Source: an uncultured Caldilineaceae bacterium
GTDB lineage: Bacteria; Chloroflexota; Anaerolineae; Caldilineales; Caldilineaceae
Assembly: GCA_951812725.1 (NCBI GenBank)
Contig: OX638330.1
Coordinates: 2,046,001-2,110,000, forward strand
Length of the DNA stretch: 64,000 nucleotides
Reading direction: 5' to 3'
Part shown: positions 1-8,293 of the stretch, in pieces
Position numbering within the stretch: the stretch's first letter is position 1
Layout of the letters: each line of letters opens with the position of its first letter
Notes under the pieces: generated by a model
What the model was told of the DNA's origin: nothing
What the model saw: only the letters and a program-made list of their open reading frames with translations
The model's database searches: none
Program-made: the position numbers and the translations under genes

Positions 1-21
1 CAAGAAGAAGGAGGTATTACG

Positions 22-225
22 ATGCCTACATCAGAGACCCGGCGGAAAACCTTCAAAGAAATCGAGAAAGAGGAAGGAACTGACGCCGCCATCGAAGCGG
101 GAATCCAATCTGACCCAGATGCTTTGTACTTCCAAGACCTAGAAGAAGTAGAGGCAGCAAGAGTAGCAAGAGCACTCAAAGAGTCAGAGGAATCCAATCA
201 ATCTTACGAGAGTCAGACCGCTTAG
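22..225 (+). CDS. Small acidic hypothetical protein (67 aa)
   Basis: I do not recognise this protein. It is 67 residues, highly charged and Glu/Ala-rich, and probably helical, with no membrane segment and no cysteines. The start is well supported: a perfect Shine-Dalgarno AAGGAGGT lies at 8-15, six bases before the ATG. Its size and acidity would suit an antitoxin or a small regulatory partner, but no toxin gene follows. The next 170 bases hold no convincing ORF, and the left neighbour is outside the window. It is listed as real because of the strong ribosome binding site and the composition. Confidence 0.55.
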   Translation: MPTSETRRKTFKEIEKEEGTDAAIEAGIQSDPDALYFQDLEEVEAARVARALKESEESNQSYESQTA

Positions 226-394
226 TCCGAAAGTTTTATTTTTGCCATGAGCGACAAAGGCACGATCTCCGAATGTGCTGTAGCAGCTAATAGCTCACTG
301 GGAAACACGCCCTTCTTTGGCTAAGTGAGTCTTGCGCTTTCGTGGAGTCAGAAGTCCATTTGTAAACCACAGATTACCCGCCAGCTCTCCTTCT

Positions 395-844
395 TTACCA
401 TTCGTAATGTTTATACTTCTCAGCCCAGCCGCCGCTTGAAGATATCATTTCGCCTGCAGCTTCAATAAAGAACAGCCAGCGCGGCTCCTGCATGGTTGTT
501 TCGAGATATTTCAGGCCGGTTGCGCCCCCATAGCGTTCGGCCATCTCCTGGCCGATGGCTACCCACTTTCCGCCAATATTCGGCTCTTCCACCACTTTTG
601 CGTTCCCCTTCACCAGCACGCGACGCCCGTCCTCGGCATCTATACAGAGAAATACACGCCCGTCGTTTTTCAGATAGCGGGCCCAGGCTGCACGGGCGCG
701 TGGCACGACGTAGAAGCCGCCGTCGGCATAGGTGAACCAGCAGGGCACGACGTAGGGCGCGCCTTCTTCATCGACGCAGGCCAGTCGGCAAATCGTGTTG
801 CTGTGCAGTATTTCGTCAATCTGAGATTGGGTCATTACAGGCAT
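395..844 (-). CDS. Pyridoxamine 5'-phosphate oxidase-like FMN-binding protein
   Basis: A 149-residue split beta-barrel flavoprotein of the PNPOx-like superfamily. The opening (a helix ending in a short hydrophobic strand, then DEEGAPYVVPCWF) is the typical N-terminal barrel strand pair, and later strands read VFLCIDAED and VLVKGNAKVVEE. Members bind FMN, F420 or haem and act as small-molecule reductases or haem-handling proteins. The sequence does not show which cofactor is used here. An AGGAG motif sits seven bases upstream of the ATG (complement of 844-842). The gene is transcribed divergently from a second split-barrel flavoprotein at 1166, so the two share a roughly 320 bp intergenic region. 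The substrate is unknown. Confidence 0.8.
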   Translation of the reverse strand: MPVMTQSQIDEILHSNTICRLACVDEEGAPYVVPCWFTYADGGFYVVPRARAAWARYLKNDGRVFLCIDAEDGRRVLVKGNAKVVEEPNIGGKWVAIGQEMAERYGGATGLKYLETTMQEPRWLFFIEAAGEMISSSGGWAEKYKHYEW

Positions 845-1028
845 TATTTGCTCCTGTCATGTTGATCGGACCTGTTGAAAGGTCTTACCGGAGTCGCAGC
901 CCGTTCCGTGGGCAGCGGACCGATTTTTCCCCATCCTTGTCTTAGCCTGGTGGCGGCAGAGAGCTCGTTACCCCGCGCCTCCAAGTAGGCTACCCTATAC
1001 CAAGTTTACTGATATTTCAAACGCGGTT

Positions 1029-1057
1029 TCGACAATGGAATCTCTTTCTGGTATGAT
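1029..1057 (+). promoter_or_regulatory. Sigma70-type promoter for the PPOX gene
   Basis: -35 TCGACA (1029-1034, five of six consensus bases), a 17-base spacer, and -10 TATGAT (1052-1057, five of six). A TG dinucleotide one base upstream makes it an extended -10. The predicted start point is near 1064, about 100 bases before the flavoprotein start. Confidence 0.5.
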
Positions 1058-1165
1058 CTTCGGTTAACGCGTTCAGAGTCGGACTCCATCCGGAGCGAAG
1101 GCTTATCCCAGCCTGGCGTGGAATATCCGCTCTTTCAAACCAAACTCTTGCGAAAGAAAATTGCC

Positions 1166-1570
1166 ATGGAAGCCAAAGTCTTGGAGTTTTTGCAGGCAGA
1201 CCGCCACGCGATTCTGGCGACAAACGGAAGGAATGGTTCCCCGCAGTTGACGCCTGTCTGGTACGTGTTTGAGGATGGTGTACTGTATGTGAGCGCGCAG
1301 ACTAAGACCGTTAAGGTAAAGAATTTGCGGCGGGACGCGACAGTATCTGTCTGTATCGACGGTGGTCGGGGCGACGCCCGCTATGTGGTTTTGAGCGGCG
1401 AGGCTGAATTGATCGAGCCCGGCGAGCGGCAGAAGTCTCTGCGCTGGCAGATCGTGAGGCACTATTACGCAGACGAAGCGGAAGCCAAGCGCTATTATGA
1501 GACTGTTCAGGACACAATCGGGGCAATTATCTCGTTGCGGGCCGAGCGAATGGTGGTGAGCGGATTTTGA
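1166..1570 (+). CDS. PPOX-class F420-dependent oxidoreductase-like protein
   Basis: A 134-residue split-barrel flavin/deazaflavin protein. The N-terminus (a short helix, then ILATNGRNGSPQLTPVWYVF) is the hallmark of the PPOX F420-dependent family, followed by LYVSAQTKTVKVKNLRRD, where the basic cluster normally contacts the cofactor phosphate. Family members use F420H2 to reduce small unsaturated substrates, or bind F420, FMN or haem. The chosen ATG at 1166 puts the first strand at the usual distance from the N-terminus. An upstream in-frame GTG at 1118 would add 16 residues but has no good ribosome binding site. The gene is divergent from the related gene at 395-844, and a promoter is visible at 1029-1057. 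Confidence 0.75.
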   Translation: MEAKVLEFLQADRHAILATNGRNGSPQLTPVWYVFEDGVLYVSAQTKTVKVKNLRRDATVSVCIDGGRGDARYVVLSGEAELIEPGERQKSLRWQIVRHYYADEAEAKRYYETVQDTIGAIISLRAERMVVSGF

Positions 1571-1670
1571 GAAACAGGAGGCTAGACGGGGGATCGCCTC
1601 TGGTAGTCGGGGTTCACCACTTGCGCCAGGCGACCAAGACTTTGGGGGACCAGACGAAGAGGAGTGGATT

Positions 1671-1871
1671 GTGTGTCGTAACATCAAGAAGCTTCGCCAG
1701 CCGGAGAGGTTGCCGACGGAGCAGGAGCTAAACGATGCCGCTCTGCAATTTGTTCGCAAAGTGAGCGGCTATCGGAAGCCGTCAAGGGTCAATGAGAAGG
1801 TATTTGACAACGCTGTCACCGACATTGCCGCGGTAACGCGGCGGATGTTCGAAGACCTGGAGACTCGGTAG
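1671..1871 (+). CDS. DUF2277 family protein
   Basis: A 66-residue protein with the family signature: MCRNIKKLR at the start, then a stretch ending in ALQFVRKVSGYRKPS, and a C-terminal helix. DUF2277 proteins are small, conserved in several bacterial phyla and of unknown function. The Cys-Arg-Asn-Ile start and the VRKVSG motif are the recognisable features. It starts with GTG, preceded by an AGAGGAG stretch about five bases upstream. It lies between the PPOX protein and formate-tetrahydrofolate ligase on the same strand and may be cotranscribed with the latter (gap of 84 bases). Confidence 0.85.
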   Translation: MCRNIKKLRQPERLPTEQELNDAALQFVRKVSGYRKPSRVNEKVFDNAVTDIAAVTRRMFEDLETR

Positions 1872-1955
1872 GTTGGTAAGCCTTTGCAAGCAAGAAGGCT
1901 GCGGATCGATCTCGGGTCGACGTACGCAGAATTTGAGACTAACAGGAGCAGGAAT

Positions 1956-3665
1956 ATGAGCAGAAGTGCTGTGCCATCCGACCTCAATATTGCCCAGGCC
2001 GCGGAACTGATACCCATTTGGGAAATTGCGGAAAAGATGGGGTTGGACAGGTCGGACATTGAGCTTTATGGCGACAATATGGCGAAAGTGCGGCTGGAGG
2101 CGATTGAAAAACTGGCTGATCGCCCGAACGCACGCTACGTATTGGTTACCGCGATTACGCCAACCCCTTTGGGCGAAGGCAAGTCGACAACTACGGTCGG
2201 CCTTGGACAGGGGATGCACCACATTGGCAAGAAGGCCACGGTGGCGATACGCCAGCCGAGCCAGGGCCCGACCTTCGGGATCAAGGGCGGGGCGGCCGGT
2301 GGAGGGTACAGTCAAGTTGTGCCGATGGAGCAGTTCAATCTGCATATGACCGGCGACATGCACGCGGTGACGGCTGCAAACAACCTGCTGGCAGCGATGA
2401 TTGACGCGCACATCTACCAGGGGAACGCGCTGGAGATAGACCCCTATAGCATTATGTGGCGACGGGTGATGGATGTGAACGACCGGGGACTTCGCAATAT
2501 TGTGAGCGGACTAGGCCTAAAGTCGGACGGGCCGCAGCGGCAGACCGGTTTTGACATTACTGCGGCTTCGGAAGTGATGGCGATTCTGGCATTGACAACA
2601 GATCTGGCCGATATGCGGGCGCGCTTCGGACGTGTGACGGTTGGCAGAGATCGGAAGCGCCAGCCGGTTACAGCGGAGCAGATTCAAGCAGCGGGCTCGA
2701 TGACGGTCTTGATGAAGGAGGCGATCAAACCGAACATTTTCCAGACGCTGGAGAACACGCCGGCGTTGGTCCATGCCGGGCCGTTCGCCAACATTGCGCA
2801 CGGCAACAGTTCAGTGCTGGCCGATCTGATCGGGATCAAGACGGGTGACTACCTGATAACAGAGGCGGGGTTTGGGGCCGATATCGGCGCCGAGAAGTTC
2901 TTTAACATCAAGTGCCGTTATAGCGGTTTGCGGCCTGACGCGGCAGTGCTGGTAGCGACTGTAAGAGCGTTGAAGTCACATACCGGTCGGTATCGGGTAG
3001 TGCCAGGAAGACCGTTGCCTGAGGCGATGCTGCAGGAGAATCCCGATGATGTGAGTGAGGGCGCGGCGAATCTTCGCAGACAGATAAAGAACGTGAGGGC
3101 GCACGGCGTCAGCCCGGTTGTGTGCGTCAACTGTTTTGCCAGCGACTTTCAAAGTGAAATCGATGTGATAGGGCGTGTTGCCGAAGAGGAAGGGGCGCGG
3201 TGGGCGGTCTCCACCCATTGGGCGGAAGGCGGAGGCGGCGCACAAGAGTTGGCGCAGGCTGTGGTCGAGGCGGCCGAGGAACCGAGCGATTTCCGCTTCC
3301 TCTATGACCTTGAACAGCCGCTGAAGGCGAAAATAGAGAAGATTGCGACTGCCATTTATGGCGCTGACGGGGTTGAGTACGCTGCGCTGGCCAACAGGCA
3401 GATCCGTCAATATGAAGAAAGTGGATTCGGCGATCTGCCTATTTGCATGGCGAAGACGCACTTGAGCCTAAGCCATGATCCCAGGCTCAAGGGGGCGCCG
3501 ACAGGTTTCACCGTGCCGGTTCGCGAAGTACGTGCCAGCGTGGGGGCGGGTTTTATCTATCCGCTCTTGGGAGAAATGCGAACAATGCCGGGCCTTGGCA
3601 GCGCCCCTGCTGCCCAGAATGTAGACATAGATCTGGAAACGGGACAGGTTACTGGGCTGTTCTAG
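1956..3665 (+). CDS. fhs: Formate--tetrahydrofolate ligase
   Basis: ATP-dependent ligase joining formate to tetrahydrofolate to give 10-formyl-THF, a cytosolic entry point to one-carbon metabolism (purine synthesis, formate assimilation, methyl branch of the Wood-Ljungdahl pathway). The 569-residue length is normal for the family. The phosphate-binding loop TPTPLGEGKST lies at residues 68-78, followed by the signature PTFGIKGGAAGGGYSQV at about 105-121. The start is ATG 1956, with AGGAG at 1944-1948. Upstream in-frame TTG 1884 would give a non-homologous extension. No other acetogenesis gene is nearby, so an anabolic one-carbon role is more likely. Downstream comes repeat copy A. Confidence 0.97.
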   Translation: MSRSAVPSDLNIAQAAELIPIWEIAEKMGLDRSDIELYGDNMAKVRLEAIEKLADRPNARYVLVTAITPTPLGEGKSTTTVGLGQGMHHIGKKATVAIRQPSQGPTFGIKGGAAGGGYSQVVPMEQFNLHMTGDMHAVTAANNLLAAMIDAHIYQGNALEIDPYSIMWRRVMDVNDRGLRNIVSGLGLKSDGPQRQTGFDITAASEVMAILALTTDLADMRARFGRVTVGRDRKRQPVTAEQIQAAGSMTVLMKEAIKPNIFQTLENTPALVHAGPFANIAHGNSSVLADLIGIKTGDYLITEAGFGADIGAEKFFNIKCRYSGLRPDAAVLVATVRALKSHTGRYRVVPGRPLPEAMLQENPDDVSEGAANLRRQIKNVRAHGVSPVVCVNCFASDFQSEIDVIGRVAEEEGARWAVSTHWAEGGGGAQELAQAVVEAAEEPSDFRFLYDLEQPLKAKIEKIATAIYGADGVEYAALANRQIRQYEESGFGDLPICMAKTHLSLSHDPRLKGAPTGFTVPVREVRASVGAGFIYPLLGEMRTMPGLGSAPAAQNVDIDLETGQVTGLF

Positions 3666-4299
3666 AGTGTGAGTGAGAGGAGTTCCCACACTACACAGTC
3701 GCTTCGAATTGCTCCTCTGTGCTTGGCCGTGAGGCAGCAGGAACAGTTGCAGGTCTTATGCGTTGGGTCAGCATGAATTCCAGGCAGAATATAGGATTCG
3801 ATGTTGAATTGCCCATGTAGTGCCCGTCTAGGGGACTGCTGGGCAATGGAGGAAAGCCGGTCCCTCTTAGCCCGATGGTAACTACTAAGCCATATATTGT
3901 GCTTTTCTTGACCCGCCCTTTATCGCTGCCGCCACTAAGGCAATCTGATTGCGTATTCGGTTGGCGGCAGCCACGTTGCTGGAGCCGCACGGCTGGAATG
4001 CGCACACACGGTCGGTGAGGGATGGTTTTGGAGGGGGGCGTTGCGGGGGCGCAGCCCCTGCACAAGGGAGGGCGCTTGCGCCCGACCGCCAAGAAACAGA
4101 GAGAAAAGTGTAAGCAAGGGCGCTGGCTCGCCACTTTCAAGGTTGCGAGATTCTTGTTGCTTAGTGGTTACGAAACTACTTTGTGGTAGGGGGCGCCCTG
4201 CCATTACGGATGCGAGAAAGAAGAGTGTGCTTTTTGTGCTATAAGGAATTCGATGCCGAATTTGGACTGATCACGGCGAATCAGGGTACAATGTAGGTT
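3666..4299. other. Intergenic region carrying repeat copy A
   Basis: 634 bases between fhs and the SNF2 gene. Apart from the repeat (3878-4171) there is a 6-bp inverted repeat just after fhs (AGTGTG/CACACT at about 3665-3695), possibly a weak transcription stop, and a -10-like TACAAT at 4287-4292 right before the helicase start. Open reading frames here lie inside the repeat and do not look like proteins. Confidence 0.6.
3878..4171 (+). repeat. Dispersed GC-rich hairpin repeat, copy A
   Basis: The conserved core is 4009-4088, bounded by inverted CGGTCGG (4009-4015) and CCGACCG (4082-4088). It contains hairpin GGGGC-GCA-GCCCC (about 4046-4057) and a terminal hairpin GGGCGC-TT-GCGCCC (4070-4083). 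The same core recurs at 25516-25593 and 62585-62664. The left edge GTAACTACTAAGCCA (3878-3892) is identical to the left edge of copy C. In this copy only, GCTTAGTGGTTAC at 4159-4171 mirrors the left end with one mismatch in 13, giving terminal-inverted-repeat-like ends and a total of 294 bp. The stretch between left edge and core has diverged from copies B and C. No coding capacity; best described as a MITE- or REP-like element. Confidence 0.75.
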
Positions 4300-7200
4300 A
4301 TGCCTTTCACCTTTCACGCTGCTTGGCTCACATCTGGGAAGCCATCAATAGATGAAAATGAGCAGGATGCCTACGGTCTGGCTCATATGTCACTTGCACC
4401 TGGGCAGGCGGATTCGACGGCCACGCAGGGGCAATTGTCCGCCAGCCTTGCCGAAGGTAGAGGCGTTCCCTACGTTGCGGGACAAGAAAGACCTCCTGTT
4501 CAGCCTGAATCGACAGGTGCGACCTCTCTTGAGGGGGGCCCGCGCCTGTTCCTGTGGGGAGAAAACCATGATCCTCCCAGCGTCTGGGAGAACGGCGGCC
4601 CCGGTGAAAACGGAGGGTCGTCAGTTGACGAGGCGGTAACAGACTCCGAGACGGCGAAGCCGGCGCCTTCTCCTAACGGCCGAACAGAAGCCCGTTCCCA
4701 AGGCGCAAGAGGCAGCGGCAAGATTCCGTCTCACCCGGCGCAGATGCCGGTGGGAGGTCTGCGCCAGATACTGAAGCAGCTGGCGACCGCTAGTGAGCTG
4801 ACCAGCTTCATGGGAAGTCCCGCTACCGCCCGTGTGTGGCTGCCAAGCCAGAATGGACTTCCTCAGACACGACTTGGTTCTTTTCAGAAAGGCGTCAACG
4901 CTCTATCAGGGGACCAAACCCCATACAGGTTGGAACCTTGGCAGGTCACTGGATTGACGCTGGACCCCTTTAACACGCTGGCATTTCTCAGTCGGTTTAC
5001 TAATCAGAGGCTGATCGAAGTACCCTCATCTACTTCGTTATTTCGCCACGCTCGTTTAGGCAACGATCTGTTGTTTTGGAGCCATGCAGCCAAATTCGTC
5101 CTGGAGCTTCTTGCCGGGCAGCACTTTTTGCCAGGGTTGATCCCGGACAAGCGAGGTCGATTCTGGGCCGCCTGGCAGCCATTTCTACTTGAGGCCAGTT
5201 TACGGGAGCGCCTTGAGCTTCTTGTGGCAGCGATGCCACCGATATGCAGGGCTTACGAGTTGGAGTCGCTGGACGAAGCGCCGGCGCCGGGCGCGATACT
5301 TGAACACTTCATTGGTGTCTTGATTAATCGTGCCATCCGAGAGTGGACCCCGGGCGGCGCCGGCCAAAACGGTAGCGGCCTGCCTGCCGATTCGTTACAC
5401 AATCCGACCAGCAGCCAGCGGCCCGCTGTTCCATCTGCGGGCTCAATGTGGATGGACGGGCTCACTGGCGAGGATCCGTTACTGCAACTTCCTCCCCAGC
5501 CGGCCCATCAGTTGTACAAACGATGGATCGAGTGGATGGAGCAGCTCCACGCGTCGGTGGCGGATTCCAATTTTCAGGTGGCATTCGCGCTTGAACTGCA
5601 ACCGGATGAACATGGATTTTCGACGACCGAGGCAGGCGATGACGAAGTCTCACCCGTTCCGGTTACGCTAAACACGTGGCACCTGCACTTCTATTTGCAG
5701 GACAAAGATGATCCGGATCTGCTGATACCAGCGCAGAAGGTCTGGAACGAGAATGGTCAAAGCATCCGCATAGAGGGTCGGCGTTTTGACCAGCCGCAGG
5801 AGCGTCTGCTTACTGGGTTGGGCGTAGCGAGCCGCCTGTTTGCGCCCATACGTGAAAGCTTAAGGGCCCCGCGGCCTGAACGCGCCATTCTGTCTCTAGA
5901 GGAGACGTATCTCTTTTTGAAGGAGATAGGCCCGCTCCTGCAGAGCAGTGGTTTTGGTGTGATCATGCCGGACTGGTGGATGGGGCGCAGCCGGTCCCGC
6001 CTCGGTCTGCGCCTGCGATTGGGTAGCCCTGGCGATTCCGAGGGGGAAGGTGATGTTCGGAACGGGGGGAAAGACGGGGTACGGCGCGGGGGCGTAGGGG
6101 AAGGACTTGACGGTAGGACCTCCCTGGACTTGAGCGGCTTGATCCGTTTCCGCTGGGAACTGACACTTGGCGAGCAGACGCTGAGCAGAGAGGAGTTTGA
6201 GCGCCTTGCAAATTTGGGGTCTCCGCTGGTACGAATAGGTGAAGAGTGGCTGGAGTTGGACCCGGAGCAAGTTCAGGCGGCAAGGCGGTTCATGGACCGC
6301 AACGAATCGGCCGGCAGCATGCCTCTTCTGCAGGCTGTGGGACTGGCACAATCCTTTTCTCGCACGGAGGGAGAAGGCGCTGAGCCAGAACTGGAGCCAT
6401 GGCCACCCTCGCGACTCGACTGGCACCAGCCAAACGGCACGCCTGATAGTCTGGTAGGACCACCATTGACGAGGTCTGCGCTGCCAAGCGGGCTAGCCGA
6501 TGACTGGGACATGGAGGAAGGGCTGGAAGGGTCCGAACTCCCTTTGGAGGCGGTAGTCGCGGACGGATGGCTCGGCGCGGCCCTGGAGCGTTTGCGCGGC
6601 GCCGAACCGATAGAGGATGTTCGAGAGCCGGAAGGCTTCGTGGGTACATTGCGTCCCTATCAGCGCCGCGGGGTAGGTTGGCTGTCCTTTTTGCGGCAGA
6701 TGGGGCTGGGGGCTTGCCTGGCCGACGACATGGGATTAGGTAAGACGATTCAGGCAATTGCATTGCTGCTTCACTCTCGCCAAAAGGCTCGAGAACAGAG
6801 CAAACTTGCTGGTGGCCAGGGGTTGGAGACGTTCAGGCCGGCGCTTCTCATCTGCCCTACAAGTGTGGTTGCAAATTGGCGGCACGAAATCGAAAAGTTT
6901 GCTCCGAGTCTGCGTCTACTGCTTCACCACGGCAGCGGCAGGCTTAGCGGCGAGGCGTTCAGTTCCGCGCTCGCCGAGCAAGACATGGTGATTACCAGCT
7001 TTGGGATCGCGCGCCGGGATATTGACATGTTGGAGGCCCAGGAGTGGAGTGAACTGATATTGGACGAGGCGCAGAACATTAAGAATCCGTCGGCCAAGCA
7101 GACGCAGGCGATTCGACGTTTGACCGGACAGTCTCGCGCCGCGAGCGATAGTACGCGCACACAACCATTTCGCGTGGCGCTGACCGGCACACCAGTAGAA

Positions 7201-8142
7201 AACCGGCTCCTTGAATTGTGGAGCATAATGGAGTTTCTCAATCCGAGCTATTTGGGGAAGCGAGAGCATTTCCGGCAGCAGTTTGTCCTTCCGGTAGAGC
7301 GCTATAACGACGAGTTTGCGGCTGCCGATCTTCGGCGCATGGTGCAACCGTTCCTGCTGCGCCGACTGAAGACGGATCCGACAATCATTTCAGATTTGCC
7401 CGAGAAGAATGAAATGGTTGTTTACTGCTCCCTTTCCAAGGAGCAGGAGAGTCTCTACACCAGGGTGATTGACGAGACTATGGCCCGTGTGGAACGAAGC
7501 GAAGGCGTGCAGCGGAGGGGGCTGGTACTGAGTCTGTTGCTCAAACTGAAACAGGTGACGAACCATCCGGCCCACTACCTGGGCGAGAAGGAGCCCCTCG
7601 AAGGGCGGAGCGGCAAGCTCAGCAGGCTGACAGAGATGCTTGAAGAGGCGCTTGCCGTGGGCGACCGCGCTCTGGTGTTCACACAATTTGTAGAGATGGG
7701 CCACCTGCTGCGCCGGCATCTGGTGGAGAGCCTGGGTCATGAGGCGCTATTTCTGCACGGGGGAACGCCGGCATCGAAACGCGAGCAGATGGTGCGATCA
7801 TTCCAGGAAGACAGTAACGGCGCGCCGATATTTGTTCTCAGTTTGCGTGCAGGCGGCGTTGGCGTGAATCTGACCAGGGCGAATCATGTCTTTCATTTTG
7901 ATCGCTGGTGGAACCCGGCGGTCGAGAATCAAGCCACAGATCGGGCGTTCAGAATAGGCCAGCAGCGTTCGGTTCAGGTTTATAAGTTTGTGGTAGCCGG
8001 CACTTTGGAAGAACAGATCAACAAGATGATCGAAAGCAAACAGGACCTGGCGGAATCGATCGTTAACAGCGGCGAAGACTGGCTGGCTGATATAGATACA
8101 GAGGGGCTGCGCCAGTTAATTGCGCTGCGCAACGGGGCCTGA
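4300..8142 (+). CDS. SNF2-family DNA helicase/translocase with bacterial SNF2-associated domain
   Basis: A 1280-residue SNF2/Rad54-like superfamily 2 ATPase expected to translocate on double-stranded DNA and remodel or strip bound proteins. The N-terminal half contains the bacterial SNF2-associated region (DUF3670-like, about residues 540-690, with the PDWW motif and an LDPEQ segment). Two poorly conserved linkers (about 60-150 and 570-610) are low-complexity. The motor is C-terminal: Walker A DDMGLGKT near 809-816, DEAQ box near 922-925, TGTPVEN motif III, and the C-lobe ending in DRAFRIGQ near 1212. The ATG start at 4300 has no clear Shine-Dalgarno, but a TACAAT box seven bases upstream suggests a leaderless transcript. 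It is followed by a SWIM-domain gene, its usual genomic partner. Confidence 0.93.
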   Translation: MPFTFHAAWLTSGKPSIDENEQDAYGLAHMSLAPGQADSTATQGQLSASLAEGRGVPYVAGQERPPVQPESTGATSLEGGPRLFLWGENHDPPSVWENGGPGENGGSSVDEAVTDSETAKPAPSPNGRTEARSQGARGSGKIPSHPAQMPVGGLRQILKQLATASELTSFMGSPATARVWLPSQNGLPQTRLGSFQKGVNALSGDQTPYRLEPWQVTGLTLDPFNTLAFLSRFTNQRLIEVPSSTSLFRHARLGNDLLFWSHAAKFVLELLAGQHFLPGLIPDKRGRFWAAWQPFLLEASLRERLELLVAAMPPICRAYELESLDEAPAPGAILEHFIGVLINRAIREWTPGGAGQNGSGLPADSLHNPTSSQRPAVPSAGSMWMDGLTGEDPLLQLPPQPAHQLYKRWIEWMEQLHASVADSNFQVAFALELQPDEHGFSTTEAGDDEVSPVPVTLNTWHLHFYLQDKDDPDLLIPAQKVWNENGQSIRIEGRRFDQPQERLLTGLGVASRLFAPIRESLRAPRPERAILSLEETYLFLKEIGPLLQSSGFGVIMPDWWMGRSRSRLGLRLRLGSPGDSEGEGDVRNGGKDGVRRGGVGEGLDGRTSLDLSGLIRFRWELTLGEQTLSREEFERLANLGSPLVRIGEEWLELDPEQVQAARRFMDRNESAGSMPLLQAVGLAQSFSRTEGEGAEPELEPWPPSRLDWHQPNGTPDSLVGPPLTRSALPSGLADDWDMEEGLEGSELPLEAVVADGWLGAALERLRGAEPIEDVREPEGFVGTLRPYQRRGVGWLSFLRQMGLGACLADDMGLGKTIQAIALLLHSRQKAREQSKLAGGQGLETFRPALLICPTSVVANWRHEIEKFAPSLRLLLHHGSGRLSGEAFSSALAEQDMVITSFGIARRDIDMLEAQEWSELILDEAQNIKNPSAKQTQAIRRLTGQSRAASDSTRTQPFRVALTGTPVENRLLELWSIMEFLNPSYLGKREHFRQQFVLPVERYNDEFAAADLRRMVQPFLLRRLKTDPTIISDLPEKNEMVVYCSLSKEQESLYTRVIDETMARVERSEGVQRRGLVLSLLLKLKQVTNHPAHYLGEKEPLEGRSGKLSRLTEMLEEALAVGDRALVFTQFVEMGHLLRRHLVESLGHEALFLHGGTPASKREQMVRSFQEDSNGAPIFVLSLRAGGVGVNLTRANHVFHFDRWWNPAVENQATDRAFRIGQQRSVQVYKFVVAGTLEEQINKMIESKQDLAESIVNSGEDWLADIDTEGLRQLIALRNGA

Positions 8143-8248
8143 GAGCGCCGGCATCAGGCTTAGAGATCCATGGAATGCGACAAGATATGACTCACCTGCG
8201 CGGGCTTGCAATCGATAAGGCAGGTTACACTGACTTTGACAGCGTCCC

Positions 8249-8293
8249 AGGTCAACTGTCGAATATTCAGGTCCCCAGAGGGTCAGTTGACCT
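8249..8293. promoter_or_regulatory. 10-bp perfect inverted repeat touching the SWIM gene start codon
   Basis: AGGTCAACTG (8249-8258) and CAGTTGACCT (8284-8293) are exact inverses separated by 25 bases. The right arm ends at the base before the ATG at 8294. In RNA it would fold over the start region and a weak GAGGG; in DNA it would be a plausible operator. Confidence 0.5.

Noticed and set aside
3935-4244. Open frames on both strands in repeat copy A, and similar ones in copies B and C
   Set aside because: They encode Pro/Arg/Cys-rich peptides dictated by the GC-rich hairpins and have no ribosome sites; the repeat explains them.
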